Below are positions 43,411 through 55,697 of a DNA stretch of 64,000 nucleotides, piece by piece. The notes under the pieces were generated by a model. The model saw only the letters and a list, made by a program, of their open reading frames with translations, was not told the origin of the DNA and did no database searches. This DNA is from Eutrigla gurnardus (taxonomy: Eukaryota; Chordata; Actinopteri; Perciformes; Triglidae), in assembly GCA_963514095.1 (NCBI GenBank), contig OY741270.1:23476056-23540055 (forward strand). The letters run 5' to 3'. Made by a program: the position numbers and the translations under genes. Within the stretch, counting starts at the first letter, position 1, and every line of letters begins with the position of its first letter.

Positions 43411-44487
43411 GTGTCAGAACGTGGACGAAGAGGGAGGACCCAGATGCAGGACAAGGCTTTTCTTTTAAAGGCTTTATTCAAAAAAACTCAAAAGGTGGCA
43501 AAACGTACCAAACAAAAGACCAAGGGGAAAAAGACTAACTCTAAAAAAACACTACTAACAAAAAAATCACTCCACAGGGATTCCCCTCCCAACCCCCCCC
43601 CTGCCCCCCACCCCGAGTGACTGCGGATGTCCCGAGTGAATGCAGGGTCGATTCAGCGGGGCTGTGTGTCCACACAGGGATCCGAGGGCTGAGGACGGCT
43701 AGTGGAGCTGATCAAAGGTGGGTCCTGAAGGAGCTCATCCCGACTGTGAGAGGAAGCGGTGACTCGCTGATTCCTGGAGAAGCGTCGCCTAAAAGGATTA
43801 TCCCTATCCCATGCTTCTCCACGGGCCAACGCGGCTCATTACAGAGGCTCAACACTGATAGGCTCCACCATGCATGGCTCATTATGGGTTATTACTATTG
43901 ATTTTAAACTTTTAATGTTTGTTTTTAAAGCTCTTAACGGCCTCGCCCCATCGTATTTATCTGAGCTTTTAACCGTTCGTAATCCTGGTAGAGCTCTGAG
44001 GTCAGTTAACCAAAGATTGCTAGAAGTGCCCAGGTCAAAATATAAACACTGGGGGGACCGGGCCTTTTCTGTTGCTGCTCCCAGGCTCTGGAATAGGCTC
44101 CCCACTGAGATGCGTCTTATTTCTGACGTGGGCCTCTTCAAGGCTAAGCTAAAAACCTATTTATTTAAGATGGCTTTTAATACTCAGTAGCGTGATGACA
44201 CTTCTTATCTTTTTTTTCACTTTCACTGTTTTAATTGTTTTTGTTTTTATTTTCTTTTTGCTCTTTTAATTTATTACCTGCTGTAAAGCACTTTGGTACG
44301 CCGAAAGGTCTGTTGTAAAGGGCTGTATAAATAAAGTACATTTACATTTTACATTTACATTACTACCCGCCTCCCATAAACAAGTGCTTGCTCTTTTGAC
44401 CTCTGTGACTTTCATTCAGGTGGACGAGGTCACCGAAACGCCAACTTTTGCTCCTCAGTCGTCGGTGTTTAGGACGCGCCCTGACAC
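43411..44487. mobile_element. LTR-like insertion TGTCAGAACG...GCCCTGACA
   Basis: The left end resembles the start of the 53.2-kb element (TGTCAG...GAGGAC...GGCTTTTATTC pattern). A C-rich stretch lies at 43586-43615. A clean target duplication was not found, so borders are tentative. It contains a LINE fragment. Confidence 0.4.
43870..44370 (+). mobile_element. LINE 3' end fragment
   Basis: The frame 43906-44190 encodes the C-terminal tail of a non-LTR element (FKALNGLAPSYLSELL, SVAAPRLWNRLPTEMR). A 3' UTR with AATAAA and an ACATTTACATTT tail follows. Confidence 0.75.
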
Positions 44488-45127
44488 TTGTCTTTGGCTC
44501 TCATAGGCTGTCTGCTCAGGAATCGCAGGCCATAACGTCAGGATTTGGCATTTGAATTGGAAAACCTTGTTGATCTGCGATGAGCAGAATATGTGCGTCT
44601 GCCGACGTCACGCTGATCTGGGAACGGATCCGATGTTGACTGCTGTCCAACAATGTCTGCCTACGTCACCTGTCACCAATCCAATAACATCTAATCCTCG
44701 CCTTGAACAATACACGCAGCAAGATCAACGAAAGCTGCAAAAGGGACGCAACCTTTCCAAGGTTTGTCTTTTAAACCCGGACACAAACATGTACTTAAAC
44801 AATGCAATGAAAGTAGTTTTATGTATTTTACTGAGACTTCCATGTGGAAAATGAACATCTTCTAATCAAAGTGAAGGGACTGAGTAGGAGATAGTGGAAT
44901 GAATTATGAAACAGTTCTGCTAATGTGAAAAATGCATCTTGATGTCAATTTTCTATTTCTGAATTGGAAGATAGGTCTGAAATGTGTCATGTGTCTATTA
45001 GGGTGAATATGTAGTGTGTGCTTGGTGAGGTTTGTGTCAGCTCTGTGTTCACTGGTCTGTGTCTCCTCAGCAGCTGCAGAAGGTTCCTGCTGGAACAGCT
45101 CAGCTTCTCTGCAGTCTGACTGAGGGA
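44488..45127. other. V7 proximal 3' flank
   Basis: Non-coding. The last part, from about 44690, matches the V3 and V5 flanks. Confidence 0.5.
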
Positions 45128-45155
45128 GGTTTTTGTACGACGACAAATCACTGTG
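45128..45155 (-). promoter_or_regulatory. 12-spacer RSS of V7
   Basis: CACAGTG, 12-nt spacer, ACAAAAACC on the minus strand. Confidence 0.93.
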
Positions 45156-45614
45156 TGAACACTGCAGCACTGTTTATATAGTGGTAACTCTGACAGTAAT
45201 AAACTGCTGCATCTTCAGCTTGAACTCCACTGATGGTCAAAGTGAAGTCAGAGCTGCTTCCACCGCCACTAAACCGAGATGGTGTTCCTGATTCAAGTGT
45301 GCTAGCGTAATATATCAGGAGCTTTGGAGGCTGTCCAGATTTCTGTTGATACCAGGACAACCGATCACCACCAGCAACAGGCTGACTAGTCTTACAGGTG
45401 AGAGCGACAGTGGATCCTGGAGTAGATGTCACTACTGGAGGCTGAGTCACAGTCACCTGACCGCTGCATCCTGCAGGACAAAACAAATCATTCATTCATC
45501 AGCAGAAGGAAAGGAGAGAAAAGGCGAGGCGTCGTGTTTGAGATGTTGCCGAGCCAACGAACCTGTAAACCAGCAGCAGGCCAGCGTCCAGATGAGGATG
45601 GTGATGAGAGTCAT
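45156..45614 (-). CDS. Ig light chain V segment V7, cluster D
   Basis: Leader exon 45563-45614, V exon 45156-45470, intact. CDR1 QPVAGGDRLS, CDR2 YASTLES, FR3 SGGGSSSDF, germline CDR3 QSYHYINSAAVF, nearly that of V4. It faces J4-C4 head-to-head. Confidence 0.92.
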
Positions 45615-45716
45615 GGTGGTTGTGGTCTCTGCTGTGTTGACTGACAGATCTGAGTCCTGCAGTGTTGAACTCACAGGACTATAAAGCTTCTCAGTTCACT
45701 GGAGGATCAGCTGACG

Positions 45717-45724
45717 ATGCAAAG
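45717..45724 (-). promoter_or_regulatory. V7 octamer-like element (ATGCAAAG on plus)
   Basis: Seven of eight bases, no LINE inserted. Confidence 0.7.
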
Positions 45725-46365
45725 CCTCCTCTCTATGGAAATGATTTCTCTGCTCTCAACAGACTGAAGGCAACGTGGGACACGAAATCAGGAGGAATAC
45801 GGCTCGGATGAACAACATGGAGGATCTTAATGGAACAGAGGAAAACACTCACATTAAAAGTGCAGTTGAGGATTTAAGGATACGTTTGTGTTCACTGTGG
45901 TTGGTATGAAACGTTTGTCTGCTGTTCATTTACTGACAGGATTTAATGAAATCTATCAGATATTTCACTTTTTCATCATATGACTTTGTAAATCATCATT
46001 ATCTATAAGCATCATGTTCATTTAACCATGTATGAACTTAAATAAGACTGGAAATATGACTTATAGAAAAGTAAAAAAAAATATTATATAATCTTTATTT
46101 TTAATATACGTTTAAATCCATATAATTTGAAAGATTTTGTAGACTTAATTAAATATAATTATTTCTATATTAATTGAAAAAGTGTTTTCAGTGGATAGAT
46201 TTGTCTCTCAAATTTAAAAATATGCTATAAAATTGTTAAAAAACATGTAGAAGTTGAAGGAATAGGATATAAATTATTACTTAATTCAAATACATGATTA
46301 ATTATGCATTCTTACTATAAAATAACTCTGTTTTCAGTGGACAGATGCTTGTTCACAGTGCAGGA
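45725..46365. other. V7-J4 spacer
   Basis: Slightly shortened copy of the other V-J spacers (a gap near 46065). No gene seen. Confidence 0.55.
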
Positions 46366-46404
46366 GGTTTTTGTACGGCCACTTAACGAGGTTGTATCAC
46401 TGTG
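46366..46404 (+). promoter_or_regulatory. 23-spacer RSS of J4
   Basis: Nonamer 46366-46374, heptamer 46398-46404. Confidence 0.94.
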
Positions 46405-46442
46405 GTGGACTTTTGGTGGAGGAACCAAACTCACCGTTAACT
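46405..46442 (+). CDS. Ig light chain J segment J4
   Basis: Encodes WTFGGGTKLTVN, with Thr in place of the Ile in J1-J3. Donor GTAAGT at 46443; the intron to C4 is 46443-47128. Confidence 0.94.
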
Positions 46443-47128
46443 GTAAGTATCACAGATTTATGATTTCTACAACGTTCAATATTATAATCGCTTTGTCAAA
46501 AGTAAATGTGATGAAACAATTCATTATTTTGGATCATTTATACTTTTTGGATATTTATTATTCATTAATCTAGGCTGATATTGGAGTTTAGGAAAACACT
46601 GCATATTATTTTCCTATTATAGATTATGTTTTGGTGAAGTAGATGCAGTATTTTATTTTGTAACATTGAAACATCTGTTAGTGTGTTAGCTATACGTTAT
46701 AAAATCTAATGTTGATCAAACAAATAAGAGGGTTTATTGTACATTCAGTGTCGCTGCAGTTTGTGTTCACGGTTCGTTAGTTCAAAGTGATGAAAAGGAA
46801 GTGAAACAGACAGATGTCAAAGTCTTTCACTGCTTACAGTTTACAGATGATTAATGAAACTTTTCTATTCCAATGACTCCTCAGTCACATTGTATATGAT
46901 TCTATAATGATTTAATGAGGAGAGCCGCAGGAGAAGATTGGTTCCTGTAAATGACAGAACTGAAGTCAGCGTTGTATTTGTTAAATCCTCCCTCCATCCC
47001 ATGTCTCTGTGTGACCACAGCATCATGCACACAGCTAACCCTCAGTAACGTCACCTCTGTCATGTTCAGCTGTCTTTCCTACAGTGGAAGTTAATCTGCT
47101 CCTCGTGTGTCTCTGCTCTCCCCTCCAG

Positions 47129-47448
47129 CTGGCTCCATGATCCGGCCCTCAGTCTCCCTGCTTCCCCCCTCCTCTGAGCAGCTCTCTGGGGGCTCGGCCA
47201 CGCTGGCCTGCCTGCTGACCGGCTACTCTCCTCAGGGAGCCGTGGTGAGCTGGGAGGTGGACGGCACCGAGGTGACGGAGGGGGTCCTGAGCAGCTCAGA
47301 GGAGGAGAAGAGCGGACTCTACAGCAGCAGCAGCACCCTGAGCCTGAGCAAGGAGCGCTGGATGGCAGGAGAGCTGTACTCCTGCAAGGTCCTCCATCAC
47401 AACCACAACCAGATGCAGTCCCTCCACAGGAGCCAGTGTAAGGCCTAG
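47129..47448 (+). CDS. Ig light chain constant exon C4
   Basis: As C1 but with SLSKERW in place of SLSQERW, the only protein difference among the four constant exons. Fold cysteines, core Trp and terminal SQCKA are kept. Confidence 0.95.
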
Positions 47449-47645
47449 AGGGTCTGGATGGAGGCCAGGACAGGAGCTCTGCATGGGGGGAGCAGGAGGA
47501 ACACACCTGCTGCTCTGAACAATCTGAGGACAACGTTTGTAGAGGAAACTATAAAGCCTTGTGTGACTGCTGTAAAGTAGCTAGAGAGTAATGTGTGTAG
47601 CTCAGCAAGTAGATGTGTGCGTTTAATAACTGTCTTTTTAATAAG

Positions 47646-47651
47646 AATAAA
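47646..47651 (+). terminator. C4 polyadenylation signal
   Basis: AATAAA about 200 bp after the stop codon, in AATAAGAATAAAGC. Confidence 0.8.
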
Positions 47652-48398
47652 GCTTTCACTGATGAATAACATGATAAAGTGTTTGGTGTTTCATTTTATG
47701 AAAATAAGTGAGGAAATAAATGGTTTCATATCAACTGGTTCTACTCCCTGCAGAAAATTAAAGTTTTAGATTCATCTTATAAAAATCCATATTTCTACAT
47801 TACAATACAATAATACAGAGATGTGAAACTGAGGGAGGATTCTTCAGAAACTTCACCTCCATCCATCAGACAGAGAAGACAGGACCCACACACGCAGACA
47901 GACAAGGTTGCAGTGCCGAGGCTCAGTGTTCAATAAACCAGTTCAGGTTCGGTACACAGGAAGGCAGTCGGTGAAGATAACGGCACAAACGTCCGAGAGG
48001 AAGGAAAGCTGCATCTCTCCCACGAGGCCAAAGACCATCTGGCTCAGGAGGACGGAGAAACACACAGCTGAAGTAGACGAGGGGGGGGGGGGGACACCTG
48101 GACACAGGTGAGACACATGAGGGCGGGACAAGCAATCACACAGGAGGACACTTGACAGGACACGAGAGAAGCCAAGAGTTAGGGAAACGAAAATGAAAAC
48201 CTAGAAAAATGTTAACAAAGACAAGTTGACCTCTAAACAAACCCGGAGCGTGACAATCGATGCTGAGAGAGAAAACTTCAGATGGGACTTAGACTTTCTG
48301 TCTCTGTCTCTCCTTTGACTTTACCATCGTTTTGTTGTGGAGCTACATTGAGCTGCTTCTCTCATGATTTACAGGTAAAAGCAGACGTGGATAACATG
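47652..48398. repeat. C4 3' flank, copy of 28498-29231
   Basis: Non-coding; includes a poly-G run near 48081. Confidence 0.5.
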
Positions 48399-49150
48399 TG
48401 TCCTAGATGGTCTGATGGTAAGGACTTCTGGTTTAGATCCAGATGGTCTGGGTTTTGAGTCCCGGTGTGGGAATCCTTTGTACTTAACTCACCAGGAATT
48501 GTGCTTCAAAGCATTTTCGTGTTCATCACAGATTTACACCATAAAACATGAGAGGAATAGATTTTCTCATATTTAAAAAAAACAAATATGAAACAGAACA
48601 TTCACACAATCTTTACCTAAACCTGGATTTGAACCCACATCCCCAGAGTGAAAACCCTGATTCCTGACCTCAAGGCCAAACACCAGACAAGCAGCATGAC
48701 ATCAAAACAACTTCATGTTCAAAAAGTTACTCTAAATCATAGAGAAAGAACAAACAGTGGAGTTTGGACCACCGATATGCAGACGATGAAGCTGTGTTTC
48801 TAACAGCTGAGCCACCTGATGGTCTGAGAGGTAAACTGTCACACAGAGAAGAAGTACAACAGGTTCCAGTGTGTTAAAAGAGATGCTCCTCCATGACCAC
48901 TAGAACATCTTGAAGGATCCTAGAACCTTCAGAACGACCCTCACTGAAACCTCCTGAAAGAACAGTAGAACCACCTGAGGAACCTGTAGGACCGCCCTAA
49001 AGAACACCAGACCAGGTCTCAGGCTGTCAACGTCGTGCCTCTGCAGCTTCACTCTCATCTTCTGTCTCTGCTTCTTGGAGCCGTGCCAGAGGTGGTCCAG
49101 CGGGACGCAGACCGCCGTCGCAGGGAAGCGGGTTCGAATCCGGCCTGAGG
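48399..49150. repeat. Group of four tRNA-like modules, set 2
   Basis: Same four modules and orientations as set 1. The last module (49085-49150) has lost about seven bases in the D-arm (CCAGCGGGACGC), so it cannot fold as a tRNA. Confidence 0.5.
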
Positions 49151-49896
49151 TATGTCACACGGGAGTGTGTCAAGAGTGTGTGTGATTTCATCTCAACAAC
49201 TAAAAACGTTCAAAACTTGCGTTCGTCGTCGTCGTCCGTTGCGATTTGCACGTCGATTTCAACTTGAGAATTTCCACCAACAACAACAAGGAGGGAACGA
49301 AGAATCCGTAAGTACACATGCCAGGAGGTCAAGCTAGCTAGCTTGATAGGCTAATCATTATTAAATTTTATTTTTAACTTAAATTGTACACAATAACATT
49401 CCAGGTTACATCAATTTAATTTCACAGCTTTCTATTCAGGCTTTTAAAGTGAATGCTCCTTTTTTTAAACTGATATTTTCTATTATCTTCTTTATGTTCA
49501 TTACTTTACTAAATAAACATTTAAAATTATTCATACATCAAAAAGGTTATACCATCCTAAAATAAAACTGCGGATTATAAGAAGTCAGTGTCTCTGTGTT
49601 TCTTTTAGGTCATGTTCATTATGAAAAATGTCTTGTTGTTCATCTCAGCATCATATCTGATATTACACCTGATAGTACACAAGCTTTCTTATTAGTTTGT
49701 GATATTTAATATAAACTACATTTTAAGAATAAAATCATTTAGCAATGAATTGGTTCTTTTTTTTCTGTGTACTGTTGTTATATTCCATCGTTTTGTGCAG
49801 CTATCAGTAGAGACACTGTTGAGGACTTTATCAGCGGCTATAGTGCAACAAGATTTTAACCTCCCCAGCTCACTCTCAAAGAGACTAATGAACTGA
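49151..49896. other. Region between tRNA-like set 2 and V8 flank
   Basis: No gene. 49487-49610 matches the C1 flank at 12890-13015. Confidence 0.5.
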
Positions 49897-50089
49897 TAAG
49901 AATGTGAGTTTAAAACTGCATGTGGAAGAGCGTCTGTGAGTCTGTTTCAGTTTTATTTAGAGTCATTGTGGTTCTGCTTGGTGACTCTGCTTGGTGTTGT
50001 GTTCACTGGACCAGTTATTCTCATCACCGTCTCTTCAACAACCCTCTGCACCTGCAGCAGGCCGTTCTCACTTCAGTCACACTGAAGGA
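49897..50089. repeat. F2-type 3' flank next to V8
   Basis: Same flank as at the F2 V and V6. Confidence 0.75.
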
Positions 50090-50117
50090 GGTTTTTGTAC
50101 GGCGACAAATCACTGTG
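50090..50117 (-). promoter_or_regulatory. 12-spacer RSS of V8 (hybrid spacer)
   Basis: On the plus strand the spacer reads ACGGCGACAAAT: its first four bases match F2 (ACGG) and its last eight match family 1 (CGACAAAT). The family junction therefore falls inside the RSS. Confidence 0.9.
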
Positions 50118-50588
50118 TGAACACCCAAGCACTGTTTATATGGTGGAGACTCTGACAGTAATAAACTGCTGCATCTTCAGCCTGAACTCCACTGATGGTC
50201 AAAGTGAAGTCAGAGCTGCTTCCACTGCCACTAAACCGAGATGGTGTTCCTGAGTGAAGTGTGCTAACGTAATATATCAGGAGCTTTGGAGGCTGTCCAG
50301 ATTTCTGTTGATACCAGTGCAAACCCTCATCTCCATCATCATATGTGTAAACAGGTTGACTAGTCTTACAGGTGAGAGTGACAGTGGATCCTGGAGTAGA
50401 TGTCACTACTGGAGGCTGAGTCACAGTCACCTGACCGCTGCATCCTGCAGGACAAAACAAATCATTCATTCATCAGCAGAAGGAAAGGAGAGAAAAGGCG
50501 AGGCGTCGTGTTTGAGATGTTGCCGAGCCAACGAACCTGTAAACCAGCAGCAGGCCAGCGTCCAGATGAGGATGGTGATGAGAGTCAT
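50118..50588 (-). CDS. Ig light chain V segment V8, V-only, family-1 body with F2 flank
   Basis: Leader exon 50537-50588, V exon 50118-50444, intact. CDR1 is long and acidic, QPVYTYDDGDEGLH; CDR2 YVSTLHS; germline CDR3 QSLHHINSAWVF. FR3 ends AEDAAVYYC (family 1). Its CDR1 length matches V6, suggesting the two are sisters that later exchanged different parts with F2. Confidence 0.92.
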
Positions 50589-50690
50589 GGTGGTTGTGGT
50601 CTCTGCTGTGTTGACTGACAGATCTGAGTCCTGCAGTGTTGAACTCACAGGACTATAAAGCTTCTCAGTTCACTGGAGGATCAGCTGACG

Positions 50691-50698
50691 ATGCAAAT
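50691..50698 (-). promoter_or_regulatory. V8 octamer (ATTTGCAT) at LINE junction
   Basis: Full match. Confidence 0.85.
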
Positions 50699-51741
50699 TG
50701 CCTGCCCCTCATAATACGGGACCGTCCCACGTTTATGAACTTTAAGACCCGTTTAAAATTGTGGCTCAGGGAAAATCAAAGCTGCACTCACTTTTAACTG
50801 CATCACACACTTCATTATGTGTGTCACTCACATGTCCTGTTGCATCTTGTCTTGTCTGTTGTTGTTAGTGTTTGTCTTGACCCTCAGATTAAATATGAGG
50901 GTGTTGTATGTATGTTACTTTGTTTTTATGTTTTCTATGTTTTCTGCCTGGGTACAATAGATGAAAACTAGCCATTGTACTATCGAGTATTTACATTGTG
51001 TATTTAAACTGATGTCCATAAATATGCACTGTCTCTATTGATTAAACAAATTATTATAACCTTTATTTAAACTCGGGAATATATTGAGGAGCAATCTCAT
51101 TTGCAATATAGCCGAGATAAAAACACAAAACATTTTTGGACAAGACAAAACACAAAACATTTGAAAGATACATAAGTAAATCTGAAATATCAGAAGAGTA
51201 AAGTGACACAGAATAATGAAGACAGAGAAATTAAAAACAGGAGCAGTTAGAAGTAAAATAAGACGCAGTTATGGATTTAAATTGTCCCAATGATAAGAGT
51301 GTGGTAAGTTTCAGGTGGTTTTGCAGAGTGTTCCAGGCTGCAGGTGTACAGTAAGAAAAGTGTGGACAGAGGGAACCTGCAGTGTGATCCAGTCCTTTGA
51401 GCGTGTATGATGGAGACTTGCATTGAAAGACACTAAAGAATTGATATAGGATGGTAAGAGACCAGTGAGAGCTTTAAAAACAAATAAAATCCAGTGTCTA
51501 TCACGCCTGTCAGAAAGCGAGGGCCATTCAACTTTTGAATACAGGTCACAGTGATGAGTGTTGTAGTTGTCACCTGTAATAAATCTCAGGGCTAAATGAT
51601 ATACAGTGTGAAGTGGGTGTAGAGTTGCAGCTGATGCATGCATGCATAAAATGTCTCCATAATCTAAAACTGACATAAAAGTTGCCTCAATAAGTTTCTT
51701 CAAACTTTGAATTTATTTATTGAAATAGTTCAATAAATAAA
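50698..51741 (+). mobile_element. LINE 3' fragment at V8 octamer, split by another LINE
   Basis: The V1-type fragment runs 50698 to about 51048 and resumes near 51722 with AATAGTTCAATAAATAAA. Confidence 0.75.
51049..51721 (-). mobile_element. LINE 3' fragment nested in the V8 LINE
   Basis: Minus-strand frame 51703-51311 encodes the C-terminal region of a non-LTR RT (EATFMSVLDYGDILCMHAS, LFVFKALTGLLPSYI). The left end (51050-51250) is the 3' UTR. Confidence 0.72.
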
Positions 51742-52395
51742 GCCTCCTCTCTATGGGAATGATTTCTCTGAGTTTTATTTGTTTCACACAAAGAGAAACG
51801 ATTTATTCATCAAGAATGTAGCATGAACCATAAACCATCATTAAATAAAACTGGATCATAATGAGCCTGTTTTTCTTTTACATATTCAACATGAAAAATA
51901 CCGTCTTGATATTTTCTCTAATCTAATACATCTGTTAGTAGAGGAGATGGTCGTATGTTTATTTCACTGTGACATTTGAAGAGAAAATATCATATTTTCA
52001 GGATGAAATTAATTGGATTTTTAAATTATGACCAATAAATTGTAAAAGTCTGAGAAGAATTGAACCTGACCAGCTCACTCAGTTTTCAGTGTGAGTACGA
52101 GAAAACAGTTCAGACTCACGGTGACACGAGAACTTAAAACTGCGAGGAGCAGCGATGCATTCAAATCATGCAAAACCCGTTTGGGCCCAGCTGTGGTTGT
52201 GGAAGTGAAAGGGAGAGAGGAGGTGGAGGAAGTAGAGGCTACATCTCCCTGTGGACTGATCCAGAAGAAACGTTGGACTCTGCATCTCTCTGCTCCTTCT
52301 GCCTTTGCTGGTAAATAGATACAGGTCGCCCTCTGCTGGCTGACTCCATATTACCATGACATTTAATTTGTACAGCCCTTTGCTCTTCTCCTTAT
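51742..52395. pseudogene. F2 remnant O5: promoter only
   Basis: DNA matching the F2 promoter side (from CAGTTTTCAGTGTGAGTACGAG at about 52080) joins directly to F2 flank DNA (GAACCTGACCAGCTCACTC). The leader, intron and V exon are all missing, a larger deletion than at O1-O3. Confidence 0.55.
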
Positions 52396-53125
52396 CATTA
52401 CATTTACATTTAGGTCATTTAGCAGACGCTTTTGTCAAAGCGACTAACAATAAGTACATTTGTCAAAAGAAGGAAACAAAGAAACCACAACTTATCATTG
52501 CCGATGAAGTAAGAGCTAAAAATAGAACAAGTGTTAGGTCCTCATCTGAGTAAAGTAATACCTTAAGAGCAACAGTGACTCAGCTGTCCTGACATTAGTC
52601 GGGAGTTCGTTCCACCACTGAGGACCAGAACAGAGAAGAGTCGGGACTTTGCTGAGCGACATTTGTTTGATATCAGCGATGGTGGTACCAGCCGTCCAGC
52701 TGAAGAAGAGGAGCGAAGTCCTCTCTTCGGGGCATGAGGTTTGACCAGTGTTCGAAGGTAGATGGGTGCTGTTCCATTGATGGCCCTGAAGGCCAGTGTC
52801 ATCGTCTTGAATTGGATGCGTGCTGCAACAGGGAGCCAGTGGAGGTCACGGAGGAGGGGGGGTCACATGGGAGAATTTGGGTAGATTGAAGATAAGACGT
52901 GCTGCAGCGTTCTGGATACGCTGCATTGGTTTAATCGCAGAGGCCGGGAGTCCGGGCAGGAGAGAGTTGCAGTAGTCAAGGCGGGAGATGACCAGTGCTT
53001 GGACCAGGAGTTGCGTTGCATCCTTTGTGAGGAAAGTCCGAATCCTGCGGTTATTGTAGAGGGCAAATCTGCAGGATCGGGCCACAGCAGTGATGTTGGG
53101 GGTGCAGGATAGTGGGTCATCGATA
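52396..53125 (-). mobile_element. L2-like LINE 3' part
   Basis: Minus-strand pieces encode LVISRLDYCNSLLPGLPA, PMQRIQNAAARLIFNLPKFSHV and TLAFRAINGTAPIYLR, typical of L2-like C-termini, in two frames. The 3' tail is at 52396. Confidence 0.78.
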
Positions 53126-53211
53126 GTTGGATTATGAAATCATATCCTGCTTTATATGTCTCTGCTCTATTTTGTTACTGATTTTATAATATATGATATT
53201 ATTGTAAGCTC

Positions 53212-54217
53212 CTATGTGTCAGGACTGGACTTGAAGGAGGACTCAGGCGCAGAGTGAGGACAGTAGAACCAAGCTTTTATTCGCAGAATTTGCAAGATTC
53301 CAATAAACAGAGTGACAACGAAATTCGGCTATGAAATGCTTGATCCCTGACTTCAGGAAAAAGGGAGAGACGGGGAAGGGAAAGGGTAGGCAGCGGACGC
53401 AACAAACACCGAAACGGAAAAGCGCTCCGAAGGGGAGGATACAAAAGAAAAGGCTAACTAATCGTCTACTCTAGCGAGGACTAATCTATGAACGTTTATA
53501 AACAGAAAACGCTCCAAAAGGGAGGATACGGGGCTACAAAAGGATTACTCTTACTCTATGAATAACTCTAGAACGTAAAAACTCTCCAAAAGGGAGGGCA
53601 CGAGGCTACGAAAAGGATTAACTACTCTTACTCTATGAATAACTCTAGAACGTAAAAACTCTCCAAAAGGGAGGGCACGAGGCTACGAAAAGGAATATCA
53701 ACACTAACACTAGGAAGAACTCAAGAACAGAAAACGCTCCAGCAAGGGAGGAATATAACAATATCGCTAACAGGGCTAAAGAACAGAAAACGCTCCCAAA
53801 AGAGGAGGACAAAAACTACGACGAGAATACAAACTAAGGTAAATCACTACTACGAGAATATCTAACTATGAACCCCCGAACTTAAAACATTACAAAACCA
53901 AAAATCACTCGTCTTGAGGAAAACCTGAAACTCTGGAATATACAAAACCTGGTCGAGAACGATAGCTGTGGTCAAGGGCTGGACGTATACTTGGGACGAA
54001 ATACTCTGGCAAGGAGACAGGGGAAGACACAGACTATATAGACATCAGTGAGGGGAGCACAGGGGACAACAATCAGGGATTAGGGATGACGTCAGACCGG
54101 AGACACATGAGGAAGAGCAAGTGACCTGAAACGAGAGGAGAGTTACTTTTCAAAATAAAACATTCACAAGACAGAAAACCCAAGACAGGACACCCCTCAC
54201 CGCTGTGTGACACTATG
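53212..54217. mobile_element. LTR-like element (53217-54212) with CTATG duplications and internal tandem units
   Basis: Starts TGTCAGGACTGG, ends TGTGACA, flanked by CTATG (53212-53216, 54213-54217). It is 996 bp with no ORF. 53561-53637 and 53638-53696 are copies of a 77-bp unit containing ACTCTCCAAAAGGGAGGGC. More diverged units (AAAACGCTCC...GGGAGGA) extend from about 53400 to 53800. A TATA-like TCTATATAG (minus) lies near 54035. Confidence 0.72.
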
Positions 54218-54553
54218 GGTTTCATGCCTCTCCTTGTTTTGTCTCCTCTGTTTCTGTTGTGCATTTTAATTGTGTTAAATTAATAAAATCAAAAATATTA
54301 TTCTGCTTTTTTTCTCCAATAGAAATTTGAATAAGTTTAACATCAAGCGTTCCACAAACATCCGTGTGAAACAGGTTCAATTATTTGCAGCTCTGACACA
54401 TTTCAGCTGAGATTTGAGTCACTTCCTGTTAGGAAAGTTTATTTAAAAAAACGTTTGACTCTTCATCCTAAAAGAAGCAAGAAGTTTGTCCAGTTGGGAC
54501 TGATTTCCTCCTCTGAGACGTTTGATGAATTGTCTTCATGATACAGACTGATT
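54213..54553. other. Non-coding flank, copy of 518-861
   Basis: No gene seen. Confidence 0.55.
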
Positions 54554-55697
54554 TTTGATTGATTGATTAAATGTATTATTGTGTCATGCATAATCAATAT
54601 GCCCAGCCCACAAGGGCTTACAAGACACCAATATTAGACAACAAAAAGACCAGAAACCAAAAGTAGATGCTTAACAACACTAATACTAACAAAATAAACC
54701 ATCCTGACGTTTCTTCCAGGCTTTTGCAACAAAAGAGGCTAACTTAAAAACATTGAAATTAAACAACCCTTCAATCCTGTCATCATCAGTGCTCCAAAAC
54801 ATTTCAGGATACTGAATAAACATTTAGTTGAAAAAAGGTATTCTCAGCTCATCATAAAAAGGACAATATAAAATCAAATGAGATTCATTTTCTACCTCTC
54901 CTAAGTCACAAAGTTCACAAAGTCTGTGTTCCTCTGGGATGTTTTTAAATCTGCCGACTTCAAGGGCCAGAGGAAGGATTCCTGTTCTTAACTGAGCACA
55001 CAAGGATCTTTGATTTCTCCCTAAGTTTGCTTTTACATTAAATTCAGTAGCATAGTTATGTTTGATTTGAATATATGTTCGTAATTTCGGTTTTAACAAG
55101 ATGTCATTTAACCACTTTTTTTCAAATCCAAAGAGTAACTTTTCTCTAATTGTGTTTCCACTGCATGATAAATTATTTCTATAGATATACTGTAGTTCAG
55201 CTTCTCTGAAGACAGCATGAAGCTCTGCAGCCCATGGACCATTCTGAACTTCACTCCAAAGGAAAACCTTCTTACTGATCCTATTATCTGACATATTAAT
55301 GAAACGATTCCACAGTCTAATCATTTCACATTTCCTCCTTATTGATCCAGGAATCCAACCCATGTCACCCTGAGCAGCAAATTTATGAATGACCAGAAAA
55401 CAACGTATAGCTCTGTTTTGTACTGCATCTGAAATTGACCTTTCTTTAAATCCCCATATCCCTGCAGCATAATTCATAATAGGAGAAACACATGCATCAT
55501 ACAGTTGAGAGTAAGTGGAATATCCCAGGTCTTTACATATGTTTAACTTGTTAACAACAGACCCCAAAGCTCTGCTAGCTGAACCAGCCAAGAGTTTAAT
55601 TCCATTTTCGTAAGTCATAAATTCATCAAGAGGGAATCCCAAATATTTGTACTCAGATTCATATTCCAATGTCATGTTCCAGAAAGTGAAAATGTTA
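54554..55697 (-). mobile_element. LINE-A copy 2, fused to the V9 flank
   Basis: Minus-strand C-terminal RT part with an open frame (no stop at the position that is TAA in copy 1) and the same CELC...H...C end. It is truncated on its 5' side at TGAAAATGTT, where the family-1 V 3' flank begins. Confidence 0.82.
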
